Positions 56,401-63,562 of a stretch of 64,000 nt of DNA are shown here, in pieces (within the stretch, counting starts at the first letter, position 1; every line of letters begins with the position of its first letter). The position numbers were made by a program, and so were the translations under genes. The stretch is taken from positions 1,612,001 to 1,676,000 of the forward strand of contig NZ_CP064030.1 of the NCBI RefSeq assembly GCF_016865235.1, in the 5' to 3' direction. Source of the DNA: Dyella caseinilytica (GTDB lineage: Bacteria > Pseudomonadota > Gammaproteobacteria > Xanthomonadales > Rhodanobacteraceae). The notes beneath the pieces were generated by a model, which had not been told where the DNA came from, made no database searches, and worked only from the letters and a program-made list of their open reading frames with translations.

Positions 56401-56962
56401 AACCTATCTCGACAATCAGCTCAACGATCTGACCAGCGCAATGGAAACGCTGGAAAATGCCATCAAGAAGATCGATCGCGAGACACGCCAGCGTTTCAAG
56501 GAAACCTTCGATCGCGTCAACGCAGGTGTGCAGGAGTTGTTCCCTCGTCTGTTCGGTGGTGGTCACGCCTATCTGGAACTGACGGGCGACGATCTGCTTA
56601 GCACGGGCGTATCGATCATGGCTCGTCCGCCGGGCAAGCGCGTATCCAATATCACGCTGCTTTCCGGTGGCGAGAAAGCGCTGACTGCAGTGTCACTGGT
56701 GTTCGCGATCTTCGCCCTGAATCCTGCGCCGTTCTGCTTGCTGGACGAGGTGGATGCGCCGCTCGATGAAGCGAACGTGGGTCGTTTCTCGAACATGGTG
56801 CGCGAGATGAGTGAAAAGGTGCAGTTCATTTTCGTCAGCCACAACAAGGCCACCATGGAAGCGGCCAGCCAGCTTTGCGGCGTTACCATGCGCGAGCCGG
56901 GTGTTTCGCGCCTCGTGCAGGTTGATCTTGCCGAGGCGGCCAAACTGGCCGGCGCCGCTTGA
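53453..56962 (+). CDS. smc: Chromosome segregation protein SMC
   Basis: Condensin ATPase of 1169 residues. Walker A GPNGCGKS is at 31-38, long coiled coils run at about 165-500 and 660-1000, the hinge is at about 515-640, the signature LLSGGEKALTA starts at 1069 and Walker B LLDEVDAPLDEAN is near 1094. This Smc type replaces MukB in many gammaproteobacteria. scpA/scpB are not in the window. zipA follows 11 bases later. Confidence 0.97.
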   Translation: MRLTTIKLAGFKSFVDPTTLHLPTNMTGVVGPNGCGKSNIIDAIRWVMGESAASRLRGDSITDVIFSGSNARKPVGQATVELIFDNSDGTIQGEYAQYAEISVKRQVTRDGQSAYFLNGARCRRRDITDLFLGTGLGPRSYSIIEQGMISQIIEAHPEELRTHLEEAAGISKYKERRKETESRIKATRENLDRVRDVRDEVDKQLEHLNRQARAAERWKGYKEEQTRKEAELRALEYRGLKSQHEGQGQGLSAAEIDIEKRLATQRQIESQIESARERHTETSEHLNTVQAEVYKVGAEIARVEQQVRYNRETADRLQRAQADAEREHGELAAHIATDREQIETLRLALSEGEPKLESLQQMQDETAESQRETETKLADWQQRWDTYTRTAGEASRAAEVERTKLAYLDRQSMDLGKRKETLENEQKATDVAALDAAAEQLHNEHDMQRERVESLGGVLDQHKLSYEKVLDEERQVQSVLNEARQQLQTARGRLASLEALQHAALGQEESASSTWLAQFGLDKKRRLGEVLQVEAGWETAVETVLSGFIDSVLVDGAHDLARELHALKDADVALLDAAEGGVATAGTLAAHVRGPASAMAILGHVLIAETIEEAHQRVSGLSALAPYQSVITRSGEWLGPGWARVRRAQGNQVGVLAREREIRVLTEQTESLQAQIEEASARLDILRTSKFETERARDDAQRELYNTHRRQSELAGQLQSHRGKVETARARSEKVAGEISALIEQMEELQGQTRDARARLDESVNNMGDLEDQRRELENERRALLEAREEARMNAREAADQAHALALSMESKRSSLTSLEQALGRMDSQIRVIEARRTEIAEQLEAGSDPIAELEAERQTYLDQRLLVDRQLVEARRAMEDCDIEVRKLEQQRHSVEQELSGLREKISEQKLAAQALQMRADQLAEAITASGLDLETLLAELAEDVDATQWRQQLADLAQKIARLEPVNLAAIQEHAEQSERKTYLDNQLNDLTSAMETLENAIKKIDRETRQRFKETFDRVNAGVQELFPRLFGGGHAYLELTGDDLLSTGVSIMARPPGKRVSNITLLSGGEKALTAVSLVFAIFALNPAPFCLLDEVDAPLDEANVGRFSNMVREMSEKVQFIFVSHNKATMEAASQLCGVTMREPGVSRLVQVDLAEAAKLAGAA

Positions 56963-56973
56963 GGAGTGTGATC

Positions 56974-58008
56974 ATGATGCCTGCAACCGAATTGGCACTG
57001 GCTTGGAATCCATGGGTCGGCATTCCGCTGACGATCATCGGCGCGATCTTGCTCGTGCTGGTGTGGCTGTTCGGTGAGCCCAGGAGAGAGCAGGGCAAGC
57101 GTCGCCCCGTGCCGGAGCCAAGCATGGAGCGGCGTGAGCCGACGCTGGGCGGTTCGGGCGAGCAAGACGATGCCTTCCCGGATAGGGATGACGATCGCCG
57201 CGATCCGCTGTTTTCCGCATCGTCGCCTCAGCAAGGCGAGCTGGATGTCGGTTTGCGTGAAGAATTGGAAAAGCTGGGTGCGGCGCTGGCGAACGAGCGC
57301 CATGGCTCCGCGCAGATGCCCAAGCCCACTGGTCACGCCGCATCTATTGTCGAGGTACTGCGTGCGCCGTCGCAGCCGGTAAATCCGCCGGAACCATCGC
57401 CGCAACCCGCTGCATTTATGCCATCGGCACCAGTGGAAGCGTATGAGCCTCCTGTTGCCGCGCCGGCTCCTGTTCCCACTCCCGCGGCAGCGGTTCCAGC
57501 ACCGGCACCCACGCCACGCATTCCGCCACGTTCCGACCTGGGCAAACGTCCTTCGCAGTTGCCCGTCGAGCGCATTGTTACGTTGTTTGTGGTGGCTCGC
57601 GAAGGGCATGTCTTCAACGGTGCCGATCTGATCGTCGCTGCCGAAAAAGCGGGTCTTGAATACGGCGACATGGGCATTTACCACCGCCTGGTCGATGGCC
57701 GGCGCGAAGTGGGGCCCATCTTCAGTGTCGCTAACATGCTCAAGCCGGGCAGCTTCGACCTCACTCGAGTCGACACATTGCGCTCGCCAGGATTGAGTTT
57801 CTTCATGGCGCTTCCGGGGGCCGTCACTGCACTGGATGCCTGGGATGCGATGTTGCCGACGGCACAGCGTCTGGCGGAATTGCTGGACGGCCAAGTGCTG
57901 GACGAAGAGCGCAACGCGCTCGGACGACAGCGCATTGCGCATATTCGCGACGAATTGCGCGGCTGGGATCGTGATCACGATGGTGGCGAAATCCGTTTTG
58001 GCCGCTGA
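56974..58008 (+). CDS. zipA: Cell division protein ZipA
   Basis: Inner-membrane anchor of the FtsZ ring. The 344 residues comprise an N-terminal membrane helix (about 12-33), a charged segment, a Pro/Ala-rich linker (about 130-195) and the ZipA C-terminal FtsZ-binding domain (about 205-340). The ATG at 56974 is favoured by GAGGAG 7 bases upstream; a TTG in the smc end is also in frame but unlikely. The usual downstream ligA is absent. Confidence 0.9.
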   Translation: MMPATELALAWNPWVGIPLTIIGAILLVLVWLFGEPRREQGKRRPVPEPSMERREPTLGGSGEQDDAFPDRDDDRRDPLFSASSPQQGELDVGLREELEKLGAALANERHGSAQMPKPTGHAASIVEVLRAPSQPVNPPEPSPQPAAFMPSAPVEAYEPPVAAPAPVPTPAAAVPAPAPTPRIPPRSDLGKRPSQLPVERIVTLFVVAREGHVFNGADLIVAAEKAGLEYGDMGIYHRLVDGRREVGPIFSVANMLKPGSFDLTRVDTLRSPGLSFFMALPGAVTALDAWDAMLPTAQRLAELLDGQVLDEERNALGRQRIAHIRDELRGWDRDHDGGEIRFGR

Positions 58009-58025
58009 TCGCGTGACATTCGCGC

Positions 58026-58056
58026 AAAAAAAAAGAGCGCCCTTTATGGGCGCTCT
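58026..58056 (-). terminator. Intrinsic terminator for azoR (minus strand)
   Basis: AGAGCGCCC (58034-58042) pairs with GGGCGCTCT (58048-58056) around TTTAT. On the minus strand it is followed by a run of about nine T, a strong terminator for the azoreductase transcript. The same hairpin lies 17 bases after the zipA stop. Confidence 0.85.
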
Positions 58057-58101
58057 GTGAAACTAAGCTAAGGCCAGTGTTTTGTCTGACCGTTCGCTCG
58101 A

Positions 58102-58683
58102 TCAGGCGGCTTTGCTGGTCAGCTGGCCAATCGTGATATGAGCGGCGGCCACCGCGTTGGTCTTGTGTTCGGCGCTGAGGTTTACGCCTTCGGCGCGAAT
58201 GAACTCCACATCCGTCACGCCAAGGAAGCCGAGCACGGTGCGCAGATAGGTCTCCTGGAAATCCATGGCCGTCGCCGGACCGGCGCTGTAAACGCCGCCG
58301 CGCGAAGAAACCACGATCACGCGCTTGCCGGTCGCCAGGCCCTGCACGCCGGACTCGGAATAGCGGAAGGTTTTGCCAGCGACGGCGATGCGATCGATCC
58401 AGGCCTTCAGCTGGCTGGGGATCGAAAAGTTGTACATCGGGGCGCCGATTACGATGACATCAGCGGCCAGGAATTCTTCCATCACCGCCTCGCCCAGCTT
58501 GGCGGCTTCGCTTTGGGCATCGACGACTGGCGTCCAATGCGGCAGGGCGTGGGTGGCGAGGTCGCGATAGGTCGCGCTGGTGTTGGGGTTTTCGCGGGTG
58601 ATCTGGGCGACCACGGCGGCGGTCAGCGCGCGCGATACGGAGTGCTGACCCAGCGGGCTTGCGTCAAGATGCAGCAGTTTCAT
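58102..58683 (-). CDS. azoR: FMN-dependent NADH-azoreductase
   Basis: A flavodoxin-like FMN reductase of 193 residues acting on azo dyes and quinones. The N-terminal LHLDASPLGQHSVSRALT and the loop APMYNFSIPSQLKAWIDRI are characteristic. SSRGGVYSAGPATAMDFQ contributes to the FMN and quinone site. It is divergent from a LysR regulator, the usual control arrangement. It ends at a strong terminator. Confidence 0.93.
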   Translation of the reverse strand: MKLLHLDASPLGQHSVSRALTAAVVAQITRENPNTSATYRDLATHALPHWTPVVDAQSEAAKLGEAVMEEFLAADVIVIGAPMYNFSIPSQLKAWIDRIAVAGKTFRYSESGVQGLATGKRVIVVSSRGGVYSAGPATAMDFQETYLRTVLGFLGVTDVEFIRAEGVNLSAEHKTNAVAAAHITIGQLTSKAA

Positions 58684-58745
58684 GATGATATCTCGAGTCC
58701 AGTCGGGCAGTCCGACGTTGGAAACAAGATAGATTCAGGACAAAC

Positions 58746-58780
58746 GAACGATAAGATAGGTCTTTCTGAACTTATTGTTC
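58746..58780. promoter_or_regulatory. Candidate LysR operator between azoR and its regulator
   Basis: GAACGATAAG (58746-58755) and CTTATTGTTC (58771-58780) form a 10-bp inverted repeat with one mismatch, spaced 15 bases, in the 113-base divergent gap. LysR-type regulators bind such dyads. The site also overlaps where divergent promoters must lie. Confidence 0.5.
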
Positions 58781-58796
58781 CGAATGGGAAACGACA

Positions 58797-59786
58797 ATGA
58801 CGGCTTTACCGGGTGCCATGCAGGATCTGAACGACCTGTATTTCTTTGCGGCGGTGGTCGAGCACGGTGGTTTCTCCGCCGCGGGCCGGGCTTTGGGCGT
58901 GCCCAAGTCCCGGCTCAGCAAGCGTATCGCCCAGTTGGAAGACCGGCTGGGAGTGCGACTGTTGCAGCGAACCACGCGCCGCTTCGTGGTTACCGAGGTG
59001 GGCGAGCGCTTCTACAGCCATTGCCGGGCTGTTCTGGAAGAGGCGCAGGCAGCCCAGGACGCCGTCGAGGAACTGCGGGCTGAGCCGCGCGGAGTGGTCA
59101 GGTTGAGTTGTCCGGTCTCGATCGCGCAGACGGTGCTGGCGCACATCCTGCCGGAGTTCATGGTGCAGTACCCAAAGCTGCAGGTAAGGGTGCTATCGAA
59201 CAACCGCCGTGTAGACCTGATCAATGAAGGCTTTGATCTCGCTATCCGCGTACGCAACAAGCTCGATACCGACGCCAACATGATCGTGCGCAGTTTCAGC
59301 CAGGCGCGCGTGCTGCCGGTGGCCAGCCCGACCTTGCTCAAGGCGCACGGTCATCCCAAGCATCCAGAAGACCTTGCGCGCTTGCCGGCATTGTCCATGC
59401 AGGAGCACGAAGGCGCGCAGATCTGGGAGCTAATCGATGCGAACGGCGACCGGGTCAGCGTGGAAGTGCAGGCGCGTTTGATCACGGGTGATTTCGCGGT
59501 GTTGCTCCAGGCGGCACGAGCCGGAATGGGTGTCACATTGCTGCCAGAATTTGTTTGCGCGCCGGCCATTACGGCTGGAGAGCTGGAAGTGGTGCTGCCC
59601 GATTGGAGCGCGCCACAAGGTGTCATGCATTTCGTGTATCCAAGCCGTCGGGGCATGCTGCCGGGCGTGCGCGCGCTGGTGGATTTCCTGGCGGAGCGGC
59701 TGCCGGAGGCAACGCGTGTGAAGCATGAGCAATGCATGAAACGCCCGCTGGAGTCGATGGATCTTGCCGGCACTCCGATGCCCTGA
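58797..59786 (+). CDS. LysR-family transcriptional regulator
   Basis: A 329-residue activator/repressor with an N-terminal winged helix (FAAVVEHGGFSAAGRALGVPKSRLSKRIAQLE) and a substrate-binding domain. It likely controls the divergent azoR in response to quinones or electrophiles; that target is inferred from divergence only. The ATG at 58797 gives a 7-residue extension before MQDLNDLYFF, which is an alternative start at 58818. The C-terminus extends beyond the family core. Confidence 0.88.
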   Translation: MTALPGAMQDLNDLYFFAAVVEHGGFSAAGRALGVPKSRLSKRIAQLEDRLGVRLLQRTTRRFVVTEVGERFYSHCRAVLEEAQAAQDAVEELRAEPRGVVRLSCPVSIAQTVLAHILPEFMVQYPKLQVRVLSNNRRVDLINEGFDLAIRVRNKLDTDANMIVRSFSQARVLPVASPTLLKAHGHPKHPEDLARLPALSMQEHEGAQIWELIDANGDRVSVEVQARLITGDFAVLLQAARAGMGVTLLPEFVCAPAITAGELEVVLPDWSAPQGVMHFVYPSRRGMLPGVRALVDFLAERLPEATRVKHEQCMKRPLESMDLAGTPMP

Positions 59787-59830
59787 GCCACCATGCTAGT
59801 CTTCGCGTTTGGACATCCATACTGCCGCCC

Positions 59831-60976
59831 ATGACCATCGAAACCAAGCTTCCGAAAGTAGGCACCACCATCTTCAGCGTGATGAGCCATTTGGCCGTGC
59901 AGCACAAGGCGGTCAATCTGGGGCAAGGTTTTCCCGACTTCGAGCCTCCGCAAGCGTTGCGTGATGCAGTGAGTCGTGCCATGACAAATGGGCTCAACCA
60001 ATACGCGCCTGGCATTGGCACCGCTGCGCTACGCGAGCAGATTGCACTCAAAACCGAGCGGCTTTATGGGCATAAGGTCAGTCCGGATAGTGATATCACG
60101 GTGACGTCCGGTGCGACGGAGGCCCTGTTCGCAGCGATTGCCGCGGTGGTGCGCGCAGGCGATGAAGTGATCGTGTTCGATCCGGCTTACGACTCCTACG
60201 AACCAGCGATCGATTTGCAAGGTGCGCGAGCTGTGCACATACCGTTGACGGTGCCCAGCTTTTCGATCGACTGGCAGCGCGTGCGTGATGCGATCACGCC
60301 GAAAACGCGCGTGATCTTGATCAACAGTCCGCACAACCCATCCGGCGCAGTGCTGTCGCGGGCGGATCTGGATGAACTGGCGGACATCGTGCGCAATACG
60401 CCGATCATTGTCCTGTCGGACGAGGTGTACGAGCACATCGTGTATGACGGCGCCGAGCACCAGAGCGTGTTGCGTCATGCAGAGCTGGCCGAGCGCAGCA
60501 TCGTGGTGTCCAGCTTCGGCAAAACCTATCACTGCACCGGCTGGAAAGTTGGCTATGCCGTGGCACCCGCCAAGCTGTCGGCAGAGTTCCGCAAGGTGCA
60601 TCAGTACCTCACCTTTTGCACCTTCCATCCCGCCCAGGTGGCATTCGCTGAATTCCTTGCCAGCACACCCGAGCATTACCTGGAATTGCCGGCGTTCTAT
60701 CAGGTCAAACGCGATCGCTTCCGTAAGCTGCTGGCGCCATCGCGCTTGAAGCTGCTGGATGTGCCGGGCGGTTATTTCCAGTTGGTGGATTATTCGGCCA
60801 TTCGCGACGAGGACGATCTCGCGTTTTGTGAGTGGCTGGTGAAAGAGGGCGGTGTGGCGGCTATTCCGCTCACGCCGTTCTATGAGAAGGCACCGGGCAC
60901 ACGTCTGGTGCGGCTGTGTTTCGCCAAGAGCGATGCCACCATGGATGCTGCGGCGGAGCGGCTATGCAAACTCTGA
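59831..60976 (+). CDS. Methionine/glutamine aminotransferase (YbdL-like)
   Basis: PLP-dependent class I aminotransferase of 381 residues. It is of the glutamine-dependent transaminase type that converts the 2-oxo acid of methionine salvage (KMTB) to methionine. NLGQGFPDFEPP at the N-terminus and Lys231 in SSFGKTYHCTGWKVGY, which binds PLP, are present. The ATG at 59831 (MTIETKL) is preferred over an upstream extension from the lysR end. It overlaps the omega-amidase gene by 13 bases. Confidence 0.88.
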   Translation: MTIETKLPKVGTTIFSVMSHLAVQHKAVNLGQGFPDFEPPQALRDAVSRAMTNGLNQYAPGIGTAALREQIALKTERLYGHKVSPDSDITVTSGATEALFAAIAAVVRAGDEVIVFDPAYDSYEPAIDLQGARAVHIPLTVPSFSIDWQRVRDAITPKTRVILINSPHNPSGAVLSRADLDELADIVRNTPIIVLSDEVYEHIVYDGAEHQSVLRHAELAERSIVVSSFGKTYHCTGWKVGYAVAPAKLSAEFRKVHQYLTFCTFHPAQVAFAEFLASTPEHYLELPAFYQVKRDRFRKLLAPSRLKLLDVPGGYFQLVDYSAIRDEDDLAFCEWLVKEGGVAAIPLTPFYEKAPGTRLVRLCFAKSDATMDAAAERLCKL

Positions 60977-61767
60977 ACGTCTCGCTGGTGCAAGGCGCGA
61001 CACGCTGGCATGACGCTCCGGCCAATCGCGACTACTACGGATCGCTGGTGCGCCGTGTAGCAGGGCAGAGCGATCTGATCGTGTTGCCGGAAACGTTTCT
61101 TTCCGGCTTCAGCAACGACACGCGCAGCGCTGCCGAAGGCATGGATGGCGAGGGCGTGGCGTGGTTGCGTGCGCTGGCGACCGAGGTGAATGCCGTCATC
61201 ACAGGCAGCCTGGCCATTCGCGAAGGCGAGAAGGTCTACAACCGATTGATCTGGGCGCGCCCCGACGGCAGCTTCTTGCAATACGACAAGCGGCACCTGT
61301 TTCGCATGGCAGGCGAGCACACGCGTTATGGTGGTGGCTCGGAGCGATTGATTGTCGAACTGAAAGGTTGGCGCATCCTGCCGCAGGTCTGCTATGACCT
61401 GCGTTTTCCGGTGTGGCTGCGCAACCGTCGGCTGGAAGCGGCAGCGGGCGGCATGGAATACGACCTGAGTTTGTTCGTCGCCAATTGGCCTGCGCCGCGC
61501 AGGCAGCCTTGGCGAACTCTATTGCGCGCGCGCGCTATCGAGAATTTGGCCTACGTCATCGGTGTAAATCGCGTAGGCACCGATGGCAATGACCTTCCTT
61601 ACGCAGGCGATAGCGCGGTTATCGATCCGCTAGGCGAGCCACTGGTGGAGCTTGGCGTGCAAGAGCAAGTGGTGACGGTAACGCTTGATCCAGCGCTGCT
61701 GCTGGCTCATCGCGAACGCTTTCCGGCGTGGATGGATGCCGACGATTTCACGCTCAACGGCTTGTAA
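60964..61767 (+). CDS. Omega-amidase (nitrilase superfamily, YafV-like)
   Basis: Hydrolyses 2-oxoglutaramate, the amide left after glutamine transamination, pulling the upstream transaminase forward. The 267 residues have the nitrilase triad Glu43 (LPETFLSGFS), Lys109 (YDKRHLFRM) and Cys143 (QVCYDLRFP). The ATG at 60964 overlaps the aminotransferase end by 13 bases, so the two are translated together. This pairing is known from other bacteria and plants. Confidence 0.9.
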   Translation: MQTLNVSLVQGATRWHDAPANRDYYGSLVRRVAGQSDLIVLPETFLSGFSNDTRSAAEGMDGEGVAWLRALATEVNAVITGSLAIREGEKVYNRLIWARPDGSFLQYDKRHLFRMAGEHTRYGGGSERLIVELKGWRILPQVCYDLRFPVWLRNRRLEAAAGGMEYDLSLFVANWPAPRRQPWRTLLRARAIENLAYVIGVNRVGTDGNDLPYAGDSAVIDPLGEPLVELGVQEQVVTVTLDPALLLAHRERFPAWMDADDFTLNGL

Positions 61768-61836
61768 ATGGCCGTGTCCTTACTCTGTGTTGTCTGAAGC
61801 ATGAACAGAATATTTCAAAAATTTTCACAAAGAGTA

Positions 61837-61865
61837 TTGACGAAGGTGGTCTGTACCTGAATAAT
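61837..61865 (+). promoter_or_regulatory. Promoter of the tRNA cluster
   Basis: TTGACG (61837-61842) and AATAAT (61860-61865) are 17 bases apart, about 65 bases before tRNA-Arg(ACG). The match to sigma70 consensus is good. Confidence 0.6.
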
Positions 61866-61929
61866 TCCGCTTCTGGCTTCGGCGCCTTTCGAGTTTCGGG
61901 TAGGGTCGTAGCAAGACAGTTTTAACCAT

Positions 61930-62006
61930 GCGCCCGTAGCTCAGCTGGATAGAGTACCAGGCTACGAACTTGGTGGTCGGGAGTTCGAATCTCTCCGGGC
62001 GCGCCA
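61930..62006 (+). tRNA. tRNA-Arg (ACG)
   Basis: A 77-base cloverleaf with CCA encoded. The acceptor GCGCCCG/CGGGCGC is perfect and the anticodon loop CTACGAA gives ACG, read as ICG for CGN codons. First of five tRNAs. Confidence 0.95.
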
Positions 62007-62108
62007 TATTTTGAAGGCACGATGTTGTTCGGATCGTGTCTAGATCGCAGGCAAAGCATCGTTTGCGAGACCGGACAAAAAATTGGAGTCCGGCGTGTTC
62101 GATACGGA

Positions 62109-62137
62109 TTGACCGGCCAGAGTGTCACCCGTAGCAT
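62109..62137 (+). promoter_or_regulatory. Possible internal promoter before tRNA-Pro
   Basis: TTGACC (62109-62114) and TAGCAT (62132-62137) are separated by 17 bases within the 172-base gap after tRNA-Arg(ACG). It could give a separate transcript of the last four tRNAs. Confidence 0.4.
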
Positions 62138-62178
62138 TTCAGGACTCAGGTACGCGTAAGCTGACTGGGTTTCGAAAA

Positions 62179-62255
62179 CGGGGTATAGCTCAGCCTGGTA
62201 GAGCGCCAGCTTTGGGAGCTGGATGTCGTGGGTTCGAATCCCTCTGCCCCGACCA
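62179..62255 (+). tRNA. tRNA-Pro (TGG)
   Basis: A 77-base cloverleaf with CCA encoded. Acceptor CGGGGTA/TGCCCCG, anticodon loop TTTGGGA with TGG. Confidence 0.95.
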
Positions 62256-62277
62256 GCAGGTGTTCTGCTTAAGTCAA

Positions 62278-62354
62278 GCGCCTGTAGCTCAACCGGATAG
62301 AGCATCGGCCTTCTAAGCCGACGGTTGCAGGTTCGATTCCTGTCGGGCGCGCCA
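62278..62354 (+). tRNA. tRNA-Arg (TCT)
   Basis: A 77-base cloverleaf with CCA encoded. Acceptor GCGCCTG/CGGGCGC with one T-G pair, anticodon loop CTTCTAA giving TCT, which reads AGA/AGG. Confidence 0.94.
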
Positions 62355-62367
62355 GATTCGTGGTTAC

Positions 62368-62445
62368 GGTGGGCGTAGCTCAGTTGGTTAGAGTACCGGA
62401 TTGTGATTCCGGTTGTCGTGGGTTCGAGTCCCATCGTCCACCCCA
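62368..62445 (+). tRNA. tRNA-His (GTG)
   Basis: A 78-base cloverleaf with the extra G at position -1 paired to C73, the histidine identity mark. Anticodon loop TTGTGAT gives GTG. CCA is encoded. Confidence 0.95.
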
Positions 62446-62473
62446 ATTTGCAGTATTTACAATGTAGTTTTTC

Positions 62474-62549
<76 letters not shown>

Positions 62550-62553
62550 ATTG

Positions 62554-62589
62554 AAAAGGCACTTAGCGAAAGCTAAGTGCCTTTTTCTT
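62554..62589 (+). terminator. Terminator of the tRNA cluster
   Basis: A 14-bp perfect stem (62554-62567 with 62572-62585) capped by a GAAA tetraloop, followed by more T. It starts 5 bases after tRNA-Lys. Confidence 0.9.
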
Positions 62590-62704
62590 TATGTCGAGGC
62601 CAGCGGCCAGCATGGCCGGCTCGCGACGAACAAGGCTTGTGGTGGAATGGCGGGCGCCGCAAAGGCGCGAGATCCTTCTTCCATTGACGATGATCTGGTG
62701 TAGA

Positions 62705-62726
62705 AGGGAGCCGATTACGGCTCCCT
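62705..62726 (-). terminator. Weak hairpin after the exported-protein gene
   Basis: AGGGAGCCG pairs with CGGCTCCCT around a 4-base loop, 42 bases after the stop on the minus strand. The following bases (TCTAC) are only weakly T-rich. The rest of the 62590-62767 gap shows no gene. Confidence 0.45.
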
Positions 62727-62767
62727 ATCCGGTAGAACCCAGCCGGCTACTTACGCAGCCAGAGGCA

Positions 62768-63562
62768 TCATTCGTCGACACCGAAATCGAACAGCTCGCC
62801 CATATAAAGGCCATATTCGCCAGGTTTCAGGTCCGTGGTCGGCGTCAGTTTCCACTGGTTGCCGTTGCCGACAGCGACCGCGTCGTAGGCGATCTGGTTA
62901 TCCTTGTCCGGAGCGCCTACGTTCTTCATGCCACCCCAAAAGCGGGAATTACCCAGCTTCAGCGAGCGATCCTGGTCACCCTTGTCCACCTCGACCGACA
63001 CAATGTAGATGCGCCCCTTCGGCTGGTCAGTCGAGTTGACGATGAACGATGGCCGCGCATCGTGCGTGCGCACGGTGGCTGCAACACCCGGGAAGTTGTA
63101 ATGCTCCAGCACCGTTACAAAGGCATTCGTCGTGCTGATGGTGCCGGATATGCCACGCAGGTGCACATTGCCCCCGTTCGTCGTGACCATCGTGACATCG
63201 AAGGGATTCCCCGCCATGGCGCCCGTGGGTGGCGTTCCCGAACCTGCAGCCGCTGAAGCTGCGCCACCGTCGGCGCGTTTTAGCATTTCAGAAATCACAT
63301 CTTGCGAAACACCCGAGCTCTTCAGATTCACGAGGTCATCGACCTCCAGCTTGAAATTGACGGCGGATGCTCCGTCGATCTTCTCCTTGATTACTTCCGA
63401 GCTGAAACCTAGCTTGGCCAGCTTGACGACATCTGCGTTGGTCATCGCAGTAGTGCCGGAGGCCTGTGCGAAAGCAGTAGAAGTGGTAAGCAACTGGAGC
63501 GGCACCGCCCCCAGTGTGAGCATCAGTCCGATAACAGCAATCCTAGCGAAACGTGACTTCAT
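62768..63562 (-). CDS. Exported protein with helical N-terminal repeat, unknown function
   Basis: A 264-residue protein with a Sec signal peptide (1-32, AFA|QA). The mature N-terminus has two related helical segments, LTNADVVKLAKLGFSSEVIKEKI-like and DDLVNLKSSGVSQDVISEML, as in many bacterial stress-induced proteins with such repeats. A Gly/Ala linker follows and then a beta-rich domain (about 125-260) containing no Cys. The function is unknown; it lies alone on the minus strand behind a tRNA cluster. Confidence 0.7.
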   Translation of the reverse strand: MKSRFARIAVIGLMLTLGAVPLQLLTTSTAFAQASGTTAMTNADVVKLAKLGFSSEVIKEKIDGASAVNFKLEVDDLVNLKSSGVSQDVISEMLKRADGGAASAAAGSGTPPTGAMAGNPFDVTMVTTNGGNVHLRGISGTISTTNAFVTVLEHYNFPGVAATVRTHDARPSFIVNSTDQPKGRIYIVSVEVDKGDQDRSLKLGNSRFWGGMKNVGAPDKDNQIAYDAVAVGNGNQWKLTPTTDLKPGEYGLYMGELFDFGVDE

